A stretch of DNA of 64,000 nt from BP-464 sp045805505 (GTDB lineage Bacteria; Actinomycetota; Thermoleophilia; Solirubrobacterales; Solirubrobacteraceae), in the NCBI GenBank assembly GCA_045805505.1, contig JBJMLA010000072.1, positions 62,001 through 126,000 of the forward strand. The letters are read 5' to 3'. Within the stretch, counting starts at the first letter, position 1; each line of letters begins with the position of its first letter. Shown here piece by piece: positions 57,270 to 64,000 of the stretch. Both the position numbers and the translations under genes were made by a program. Below the pieces are notes generated by a model. The model had not been told where the DNA came from. It saw nothing but the letters and a program-made list of their open reading frames with translations, and did no database searches.

Positions 57270-59873
57270 ATGGCGGTCGAGGATGTAGATCCGCAGGAGA
57301 CCGGCGAGTGGCTCGAGGCGCTCGAGGGCGTGATCGCCGCGGAGGGCCCGGCGCGGGCGCAGGACCTGCTGCAGCGCGTCATCAGCGGCGCGGCCCGGCG
57401 CGGCGTGCCGATGACCGCCGCGTTGTCGACGCCATATCTCAACACGCTGCCGCCGGCTGCCGACGCCGGCGTGATCGAGCAGGCCGACGTGGAGATGGAG
57501 CGGCGGATCCGTGCGTACGTGCGCTGGAACGCGATCGCCATGATCCTGCAGGCCAACGCGGAGTCCTCGGAACTGGGCGGGCACATCGCGTCATTTCAGT
57601 CGGCGGCGACGCTGTACGAGGTCGGCTTCAACCACTTCTGGCGCGCGCCCGAGGACCTCGTCTACATCCAGGGCCACTCGTCGCCGGGCATCTACGCGCG
57701 CGCGTTCCTGGAGGGCAGACTGACCGAGGAGCAGTTGCGCGGCTATCGCCAGGAGATCAGCGGGGGCGGTCTGTCGTCGTATCCGCATCCCTGGCTGATG
57801 CCGGACTTCTGGCAGTTCCCGACCGTGTCGATGGGCTTGGGGCCGCTGATGGCGATCTACCAGGCGCACTTCATGAAGTACCTGGCGGGACGCGGGATCG
57901 CCGACACGGCCGACCGCAAGGTGTGGGCGTTTCTCGGCGACGGCGAGATGGACGAGCCCGAGTCGATGGGCGCGATCGGCCTGGCGGGGCGCGAGCGGCT
58001 CGACAACCTGATCTTCGTCATCAACTGCAACCTGCAGCGCCTCGACGGACCGGTGCGCGGCAACGGCAAGATCATCCAGGAGCTCGAGTCGAGCTTCCGC
58101 GGCGCCGGCTGGAACGTCATCAAGGTCGTCTGGGGCTCGCGCTGGGATCCGCTGATCGAGGCCGATCGCGACGGCGTCCTGCTGAGACGGATGGAAGAGG
58201 CGCTCGACGGCGACTACCAGACCTACAAGTCCCGCGACGGCGCCTACGTGCGCGAGCACTTCTTCGGCACGTCACCCGAGCTGGCCGCGATGGTCGCCGA
58301 CTGGTCCGACGACGAGATCTGGCAGCTCAACCGCGGCGGCCACGACCCGGTCAAGGTCCACGCGGCCTACGCCGCCGCGGCAGCCCACGCGGGTCAGCCG
58401 ACGGTGATCCTCGCCAAGACCATCAAGGGCTACGGGATGGGGGAGTCCGGCGAGGGCCAGAACATCACCCACCAGCAGAAGAAGATGAACGAAGGCGCTC
58501 TGCGAGCCTTCCGCGACCGGTTCGGCCTCGAGATCTCCGACGAGCAGGTGGCAGCCAAGGCGTTCGTGTCGTTGCCCGCGCCGGAGCAGGCCTACCTCGA
58601 CGCGCGTCGCGCCGAACTCGGCGGCTCGCTGCCGGCGCGCAACCCCTCGCCGACGTCGCTGGAGGTCCCGGCGCTCGACAAGTTCGCCACGGTGCTGGAG
58701 GGCACCGAGCGCGAGATCTCGACGACCATGGCCTTCGTGCGCGTGCTCGGCGCGCTGCTCAAGGACAAGACCGTCGGGCCCCGCGTCGTGCCGATCGTCG
58801 CCGACGAGTCGCGCACGTTCGGCATGGAGGGCATGTTCCGCCAGCTGGGGATCTTCAGCCAGGTCGGCCAGCTCTACACGCCCGAGGACGCCGCTCAGCT
58901 GATGTTCTACAAGGAGGATCAGCGCGGTCAGATCCTCCAGGAGGGCATCAACGAGGCGGGCGCGATGAGCTCGTGGATCGCCGCCGCGACCTCCTACGCC
59001 AACCACGGCGAGCCGATGCTGCCCGTCTACGTCTACTACTCGATGTTCGGCTTTCAGCGCATCGGCGACCTCGCGTGGGCGGCCGGTGACTCACGGGCCC
59101 GCGGCTTCCTCATCGGCGGCACCGCGGGGCGCACGACGCTCAACGGCGAGGGCCTCCAGCACGAGGACGGCCACAGCCATCTGCTCGCGGCGACGATCCC
59201 CAACTGCGTCGCCTACGATCCGGCCTACGGCTACGAGGTCGCGGTCATCGCCCAGGACGGCGCGCGGCGGATGCTCACCGAGCGCGAGGACGTCTTCTTC
59301 TACCTGACGGTGATGAACGAGAACTACGTGCAGCCCGCGTTGCCGGAGGGCAGCGAGGAGGGGATCTTGCGCGGGATGCACCGCGTGCGCGAAGGTGCCG
59401 ACCTGCAGCTGCTCGGGTCGGGCACGATCCTGCGCGAGGTGCTGGCCGGCGCAGAGCTGCTGGCCGGCGAGTGGGACGTCGATGCCGACGTCTGGAGCGT
59501 CACGTCGTTCACCGAGCTGCGCCGCGACGGCATGGAGGCCGAGCGCTGGTCGCGCCTGCATCCGACGCAGGAGGCACGCAGCCCGTACGTCGCGCAGTGC
59601 CTGCGACCGGGCGTCCCGGTCGTTGCCTCGACTGACTACATGCGGGCACTGCCCGACTTGGTGCGCCCGTGGGTCGACGGGCCGTTCACGGTGCTCGGCA
59701 CCGACGGTTTCGGCCGCAGCGACTACCGCCGCGCGCTGCGCCGCTTCTTCGAGATCGACCGCCACCACGTCGTCGTCGCCGCGCTGCACGCGCTGGGGCG
59801 TTCCGACGATGCCGCCGCGGCGATCGCCCGCTACGAGATCGACCCCGACACGGAGGCCCCATGGCGACGCTGA
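57270..59873 (+). CDS. aceE: pyruvate dehydrogenase E1, homodimeric type
   Basis: 867 residues from ATG 57270; a GTG at 57264 that overlaps the GntR stop is an alternative. The thiamine-diphosphate motif 'WAFLGDGEMDEPESMGA' to 'INCNLQRLDG' is intact. 'YIQGHSSPGIYARAFLEGRL' and 'GFQRIGDLAWAAGDSRARGF' are typical of AceE. It decarboxylates pyruvate and passes the acetyl group to the lipoyl arm of E2. The end overlaps the E2 gene by 13 bases. Confidence 0.93.
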   Translation: MAVEDVDPQETGEWLEALEGVIAAEGPARAQDLLQRVISGAARRGVPMTAALSTPYLNTLPPAADAGVIEQADVEMERRIRAYVRWNAIAMILQANAESSELGGHIASFQSAATLYEVGFNHFWRAPEDLVYIQGHSSPGIYARAFLEGRLTEEQLRGYRQEISGGGLSSYPHPWLMPDFWQFPTVSMGLGPLMAIYQAHFMKYLAGRGIADTADRKVWAFLGDGEMDEPESMGAIGLAGRERLDNLIFVINCNLQRLDGPVRGNGKIIQELESSFRGAGWNVIKVVWGSRWDPLIEADRDGVLLRRMEEALDGDYQTYKSRDGAYVREHFFGTSPELAAMVADWSDDEIWQLNRGGHDPVKVHAAYAAAAAHAGQPTVILAKTIKGYGMGESGEGQNITHQQKKMNEGALRAFRDRFGLEISDEQVAAKAFVSLPAPEQAYLDARRAELGGSLPARNPSPTSLEVPALDKFATVLEGTEREISTTMAFVRVLGALLKDKTVGPRVVPIVADESRTFGMEGMFRQLGIFSQVGQLYTPEDAAQLMFYKEDQRGQILQEGINEAGAMSSWIAAATSYANHGEPMLPVYVYYSMFGFQRIGDLAWAAGDSRARGFLIGGTAGRTTLNGEGLQHEDGHSHLLAATIPNCVAYDPAYGYEVAVIAQDGARRMLTEREDVFFYLTVMNENYVQPALPEGSEEGILRGMHRVREGADLQLLGSGTILREVLAGAELLAGEWDVDADVWSVTSFTELRRDGMEAERWSRLHPTQEARSPYVAQCLRPGVPVVASTDYMRALPDLVRPWVDGPFTVLGTDGFGRSDYRRALRRFFEIDRHHVVVAALHALGRSDDAAAAIARYEIDPDTEAPWRR

Positions 59874-61051
59874 CCCAGATCGACGTCCCCGACATCGGCG
59901 ACTTCACCGACATTCCGATCACCGAGGTGTTCGTGGCCGTCGGCGACACCGTCGAGCTCGAGGCGCCGCTCGTCGAGATCGAATCCGACAAGGCGACGAT
60001 GGAGGTCCCGTCGCCCGCGGCCGGCGTCGTCCGCGAGGTCCTAGTCGCCGTCGGCGACAGGGTGAGCATGGGCTCGCCGCTCGTGCGGCTGGAGACGGCC
60101 GAGGGTGCTGTGCCGCTCGCGCCGGAGACCCCGTCGGCCGAGGCCGCGGCGCCGGCCTCAGTGGCGTCGGCCATCGTCGCCGAGGCACAGTCCGACGTCG
60201 GCGGCGAGGTCGTTCACGCCAGCCCCCTGGCCCGCCGGATGGCCGACGACCTCGGCGTCGATCTCGGGTCCGTACACGGGTCCGGCCGCCTCGGCCGGAT
60301 CACCAAGGACGACGTGGCCTCGGCATCCGCGGGCGCACCCGTACCGCCCGCCGCACCCACCGGCGGCGCGAAGGGGGAGCGCATCGCGCTGACCAAGATC
60401 CAGGCGCGGAGCGCGGCGAACCTCGCGGAGGCGTGGCGGACGATCCCGCACGTCACCCAGCACGAGGAAGCCGACATCACCGAACTCGAGGCGTTCCGCA
60501 AGCAGCTCAACGCCGAGCAGTCAGACGTCAAGGTCACGATGGTCGCGCTCCTGCTCAAAGCCTGCGCGGCCGCTCTCGACCTCTACCCGCGCTTCGCCTC
60601 ATCGCTCGACGGCGACGAGCTCGTCATCAAGGCCGAGCGCCACATCGGCTTTGCCGCCGACACCCCCAACGGCCTCGTCGTCCCGGTGATACGCGACGTC
60701 GACCGCAAGGGACTGCTCGAGCTGGCCGGCGAGCTGACGACGCTTTCGGCCAAAGCCCGCGACGGCAAGCTGACGATGCCCGAGATCAGCGGCGCGGTGT
60801 TCACCATCTCGTCGTTGGGCGGAATCGGCGGCACGGGCTTCACGCCCATCGTCAACCCACCGCAGGTGGCCATCCTCGGCGCGGTGCGGGCGGCGACCAA
60901 GCCGGTGTGGAACGGCAGCGAGTTCGAACCGCGCCTGATGCTTCCGCTCTCGCTGAGCTATGACCACCGGGTCATCGACGGCGCGGTCGCCGCTCGCTTC
61001 TGCGCCCACCTCGCGCAGGTCCTCGCCGATCTGCGCCGCGTCCTGCTGTGA
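59861..61051 (+). CDS. aceF: pyruvate dehydrogenase E2, dihydrolipoyl acetyltransferase
   Basis: 396 residues. One lipoyl domain (1-80, lysine in 'EIESDKATMEVPSPA'), an E1/E3-binding domain ('ASPLARRMADDLGVDL', about 125-160) and the acyltransferase domain with the active-site motif 'SYDHRVIDGA' near the end. It forms the complex core and makes acetyl-CoA. A single lipoyl domain is fewer than the enterobacterial three. No E3 gene is in the window. Confidence 0.92.
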   Translation: MATLTQIDVPDIGDFTDIPITEVFVAVGDTVELEAPLVEIESDKATMEVPSPAAGVVREVLVAVGDRVSMGSPLVRLETAEGAVPLAPETPSAEAAAPASVASAIVAEAQSDVGGEVVHASPLARRMADDLGVDLGSVHGSGRLGRITKDDVASASAGAPVPPAAPTGGAKGERIALTKIQARSAANLAEAWRTIPHVTQHEEADITELEAFRKQLNAEQSDVKVTMVALLLKACAAALDLYPRFASSLDGDELVIKAERHIGFAADTPNGLVVPVIRDVDRKGLLELAGELTTLSAKARDGKLTMPEISGAVFTISSLGGIGGTGFTPIVNPPQVAILGAVRAATKPVWNGSEFEPRLMLPLSLSYDHRVIDGAVAARFCAHLAQVLADLRRVLL

Positions 61052-61061
61052 GCGCCGGCGC

Positions 61062-61077
61062 CCCCCACGTGGGGGGT
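61062..61077. promoter_or_regulatory. palindrome CCCCCCACGTGGGGGG before the two-component genes
   Basis: A perfect 16-base palindrome between E2 and the histidine kinase. It has no T-run, so an operator is more likely than a terminator. Half-sites CCCCCCAC recur after the regulator gene (62848-62882). Confidence 0.5.
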
Positions 61078-61128
61078 AGCAACCGCCGGGTGGCGGGGCG
61101 GCCGAGCGCGCGAATGGATGCTTGAACG

Positions 61129-62244
61129 GTGGCTGTCGATGCCGAGCCCGTTCCAGTCGCGGTCAGCGCCCTCGATGCGTTTGCCGAAGTGCTGGCCGAG
61201 GCGGACGCCGGCGCGTCGCGCGACGGGTTCTACGGCCGGCTTTGCGAGGTCATCTGCCGCCTGGGGTCGATGCAGCGCGCGGTGCTGTTCCGCTACGACG
61301 AGGTCGCGCGGCGGGTGCGCGCCGCGGGTGCGCACAACCTCGACCTGTCGATCTTCGACCGGGCGCACGTCAACGTCGAGTCGGCGCCGATCGCGCGCCG
61401 CGCGCTCGAGGCCGACGAGGTCGTGGACGCGGTCCCGCCGTGGTCTGACGACCTTCCGGCGGAGTTCGTCTCGCTGCTGGGCAATGGCCGCCTGTTCTGC
61501 GTGCCGATGGCGGCGTCGGGGCGCTGGATCGGCGTGGTCCTGTGCGACCGGCCGGGCCGCCGCGACCTCTCCGAGCGCCAGCGCAACCTGCTGTGGACGC
61601 TGGGCAAGTCCGCCGCGCTGGCGGCCATGGCGCGGATCGCGACCTCGGAGGGCGCGCGCGCACACGAGCTCCAGCAGCGCATCGACCTGGCCCGCGAGGT
61701 CCACGACGGGGTGGTGCAGCGCCTGTTCGGCGTGTCCCTCGCGCTCGATCACGCCGGCGACCTGAGCGCGGCCGAGCGGCGGCGGGCGGCCCGTGAGATC
61801 CAGGGCGCGCTCGCCGACCTGCGCACGGTCGTCCAGCGCCCGCTGAGCCGTCGGCCGCGGGCCACCGGAATCACGCTGGCCGAGGAGTGCGAGCGGCTGG
61901 TCGCGCTGCACACCGAGCTTCACATCGTCCTCCATCCGTTGTCGGACCTGGCGGTTCCACCGCACCTCGAGCCGCTCGCGCAGTCAGTGCTGGTCGAGTC
62001 GATCCGCAACGTCCACAAACACGCCCGGCCGACCAAGGTCGGCATCCGCGCCACGCGCGAGCGCGGTGCCTTCATCCTCGAGATCGACAACGACGGCTTG
62101 GAGGCAGCGTCGGGCTCGACCGGCATGGGTCTGCGCCTCGCTGCTTTCTCGGCGCTGCAGGCGGGCGGGTTCGTGGAGTTCGGCGAGCGCGAGACCGGCG
62201 TGTGGAAGGTGCGCCTGGTGGTTCCCCTCGATGAGCCTGCCTGA
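61129..62244 (+). CDS. histidine kinase, GAF plus HisKA_3 type
   Basis: 371 residues from a GTG. A GAF-like sensor domain (15-165) is followed by the dimerisation helix 'DLAREVHDGVVQRLFGVSL' with H192 as the phosphorylation site, and an ATPase domain ('VLVESIRNVHKHARPTKV', 'LEIDNDGLEAA', 'GSTGMGLRLAAF'). There is no membrane segment, so it senses a cytoplasmic signal. It overlaps the regulator gene by 14 bases. Confidence 0.85.
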   Translation: MAVDAEPVPVAVSALDAFAEVLAEADAGASRDGFYGRLCEVICRLGSMQRAVLFRYDEVARRVRAAGAHNLDLSIFDRAHVNVESAPIARRALEADEVVDAVPPWSDDLPAEFVSLLGNGRLFCVPMAASGRWIGVVLCDRPGRRDLSERQRNLLWTLGKSAALAAMARIATSEGARAHELQQRIDLAREVHDGVVQRLFGVSLALDHAGDLSAAERRRAAREIQGALADLRTVVQRPLSRRPRATGITLAEECERLVALHTELHIVLHPLSDLAVPPHLEPLAQSVLVESIRNVHKHARPTKVGIRATRERGAFILEIDNDGLEAASGSTGMGLRLAAFSALQAGGFVEFGERETGVWKVRLVVPLDEPA

Positions 62245-62851
62245 CGCCCAGGCCGAGCCGCGCCTGCGGGTCCTGGTCGTCGACGACCACGACGTCGTGC
62301 ACTGGGGCTTTCGCCTGGCGTTCACCCAGCAGGACTGGGTCGAGCGCTGCCTGAGCGCGCGCAATGGCGAGGAGGCGCTCGGCCTGACCCGGCGCTTTGA
62401 GCCCCACGTGGCCCTTGTCGACCTGTTCGTCGGCGACGAGTCCGGGGCCGAGATCTGCGAGCTGCTGCGCCGCGAGTCGCCCGCGCCGCACGTGCTGTTC
62501 ATCTCCGGTGCGGGGCGGTTGTCGATGAACGCGGCCCGCGCGGCCGGCGCATCGGGCTTCGTCTCCAAGGACTGGCCCAGCAGCGACATCGTCAAGGCCG
62601 TGCGCATGGTCGGCAAGGGGATGACGGTCTTCGAGCCGCAGCCCGACCCGCCCGCGGGCACGCTGACCGAGCGCGAGCGCCAGGTCCTCGACCTGATGGC
62701 GTCGGGGGCGACCAATCGCGAGATCGCCGCGTCGCTATATCTCTCCCATCACACGATCAAGGAGCACACGAGCTCGCTGTACCGCAAGCTCGAGGTGCGC
62801 AACCGCACGGAGGCCGTCCAGCGGGCCGAGCGGCTCGGTCTGACCAGCTGA
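62231..62851 (+). CDS. NarL/FixJ-type response regulator
   Basis: 206 residues. Receiver domain with 'VLVVDDHDVVHWG', phospho-acceptor D64 in 'VALVDLFVGDES', and 'GFVSKDW'. LuxR-type HTH: 'LTERERQVLDLMASGATNRE', 'IAASLYLSHHTIKEHTSSLY'. It pairs with the kinase before it. The CCCCCCAC motifs on both sides of the pair are candidate binding sites. Confidence 0.9.
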   Translation: MSLPDAQAEPRLRVLVVDDHDVVHWGFRLAFTQQDWVERCLSARNGEEALGLTRRFEPHVALVDLFVGDESGAEICELLRRESPAPHVLFISGAGRLSMNAARAAGASGFVSKDWPSSDIVKAVRMVGKGMTVFEPQPDPPAGTLTERERQVLDLMASGATNREIAASLYLSHHTIKEHTSSLYRKLEVRNRTEAVQRAERLGLTS

Positions 62852-62882
62852 CCCCCCCACCGGGGCCCGGCTGACCCCCCAC
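62848..62882. promoter_or_regulatory. direct repeats CTGACCCCCCAC before fabD
   Basis: CTGACCCCCCCAC (62848-62860) and CTGACCCCCCAC (62871-62882) are 23 bases apart, about two helix turns. The same core occurs, inverted, at 61062-61077. Likely regulator sites for the fabD operon. Confidence 0.45.
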
Positions 62883-62941
62883 GCGTCGGGTCGGTGCCGG
62901 CCCGCAGACCAGCGGGACCGGACGGTGGCGAAGGTCGAGCC

Positions 62942-63787
62942 GTGCCGCACGTGGCGATCCTCTTCCCCGGCCAGGGCTGCCTGACCGCCGACGCTCCCGC
63001 GCGGACGCGTGCGCTGTGGCCCGAGCTCGTCGACCGCGCCGCCGAGCTGCTCGGCGATGATCCGTTCAAGCACGCGCACGCCAGCACCGCGAGCGCGCAG
63101 CCGGCGATCTTCGTCGCGAGCATGGCGGCCTGGCGCGAGCTCGACCTCGGGCCCGATCAGGTCTGCGGGATGGCCGGGCACTCGCTCGGTGAGTTCTCGG
63201 CGCTGGCTGCGGCCGGTGCGCTCAGCGTCGACGACGCGCTGCGGCTGACCGTCCTGCGCGGCCGGGCCATGGCTCACGCCGCACGGCAGCACCCGAACGG
63301 GACGATGGTCGCGCTGCTCGGCGGCGAGCTGGGGCGGGCGACGCAGCTGGCCGAGCGCCACGAGGTCGCGGTGGCCAACGACAACGCGCCTGGCCAGCTC
63401 GTGGTCTCCGGCGCGCGGGTCGACGTGCAGGCGCTGGTGGCCGCCGCCCGGGCTGAGGGCTTCAAGACCATGGAGCTCGACGTCGCCGGTGCCTTTCACT
63501 CGCCGCACATGCGCACGGCGGTGCTGCCGCTGCTGCGTGCGCTCGAGAAGGCGATGCGCTTCGAGCCTCGGGTGCCCGTGATCAGCGGCTATTCCGCCCG
63601 CCCGTTCCGCGACCTGCCGCTTGAGTTGTCGCGCGCGGTCGTGGCCACCGTGCGCTGGCGCGAAGTGATGCAGGCGCTGGTGGCAGGCGGCGCCACCGAG
63701 TTCCTCGACGTCGGGCCGGGCAAGGTCCTGGCCCGGTTGGTCAAACGCAACGTCGGCGTCGAGGTGGATCGTGGCGTCGCAGCCTGA
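62942..63787 (+). CDS. fabD: malonyl-CoA:ACP transacylase
   Basis: 281 residues from a GTG. 'ILFPGQGCL' at the start, nucleophile serine S81 in 'MAGHSLGEFSAL', the malonate-binding arginine region 'LRGRAMAHA', and H186 in 'VAGAFHSPHM' complete the active site. It loads malonyl groups onto acyl carrier protein. It overlaps fabH by 17 bases. Confidence 0.93.
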   Translation: MPHVAILFPGQGCLTADAPARTRALWPELVDRAAELLGDDPFKHAHASTASAQPAIFVASMAAWRELDLGPDQVCGMAGHSLGEFSALAAAGALSVDDALRLTVLRGRAMAHAARQHPNGTMVALLGGELGRATQLAERHEVAVANDNAPGQLVVSGARVDVQALVAAARAEGFKTMELDVAGAFHSPHMRTAVLPLLRALEKAMRFEPRVPVISGYSARPFRDLPLELSRAVVATVRWREVMQALVAGGATEFLDVGPGKVLARLVKRNVGVEVDRGVAA

Positions 63788-64000
63788 GGTCTTGACGCGT
63801 CTGCCCGCGTTTGCCGCGCGCTTTCGCACGGCCGGCATAGCCGGGCTCGGAGCGGCACTGCCGGCCGACGCCGTGTCCAACGACGCCATCGCTCCCAGCA
63901 TCGGGGTCGACGCCGAGTGGATCGAGCGCCGGACAGGAATCCGCTCGCGCCGCCGCGCCGGGCCGGCCACGACGGTCGCCTCGCTGGCCTCGGCCGCCGC
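63771..64000 (+). CDS. fabH: beta-ketoacyl-ACP synthase III, N-terminal part (cut by window end)
   Basis: 76 codons from a GTG are visible. 'FRTAGIAGLGAALPADAVSN' and 'EWIERRTGIRSRR' are typical of the start of KAS III. The active-site Cys lies beyond the window. It condenses acetyl-CoA with malonyl-ACP, directly using the product of the upstream dehydrogenase. Confidence 0.85.
   Translation, partial: MASQPEVLTRLPAFAARFRTAGIAGLGAALPADAVSNDAIAPSIGVDAEWIERRTGIRSRRRAGPATTVASLASAA

Overview
The window is high-GC actinobacterial-type DNA. The best taxonomic clue is the collagen-like protein at 48016-48555: its N-terminus ('YANVMATIAV', 'ALGGTSYAA') followed by Gly-Pro repeats is, to my knowledge, typical of Thermoleophilia such as Solirubrobacter and Conexibacter. 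The many ECF sigma factors and the RHS core style fit this. The placement is inference.

The most useful structural landmark is at 56179-56236. It is the 3' half only of a tRNA-Ser(CGA), from anticodon loop to discriminator base, still followed by its rho-independent terminator. The sequence before it does not pair as a 5' half. This is what an integrative element leaves at its distal end. Everything immediately left of it looks accessory: an ABC-three-component (ABC-3C) defence operon (52435-55845), a one-way conjugation operon (47568 down to 37097: TcpC, pilin-like protein, TcpE, VirB4, VirB6-like protein, NTF2-like protein, three-domain cell-wall hydrolase, VirD4), a MobF relaxase-helicase (32342-34948), ArdC-like antirestriction (27261-28172) and small regulators. 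The left end and the integrase are not seen and probably lie outside the window.

Region by region: 1-8190 holds an RHS/YD-repeat protein with two near-identical LamG modules in its core, three coupled downstream genes, and a chain of three displaced RHS C-terminal modules, each with its own tip and usually a small partner gene. 8385-10697 is a nuclease-STAND ATPase, a probable second defence gene. 10843-22430 is a regulatory stretch: class III cyclase, RsbW-like kinase, STAS antagonist, two ArsR-like regulators, three ECF sigma genes (two with coupled membrane partners) and a MerR-like protein. 22723-25135 and 34967-37066 are loose accessory DNA with small membrane proteins, a duplicated 70-residue gene and a family of short hairpins. 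25313-36655 and 37097-50808 form the conjugative core. Two separated genes, an orphan response regulator and ardC, share a two-hairpin leader.

Right of the tRNA scar the sequence is backbone-like: a GntR regulator with a perfect CTTGTATACAAG palindrome abutting its start, pyruvate dehydrogenase E1 and E2, a histidine kinase/NarL regulator pair bracketed by CCCCCCAC motifs, then fabD and the start of fabH. Together these make acetyl-CoA and begin fatty-acid synthesis.
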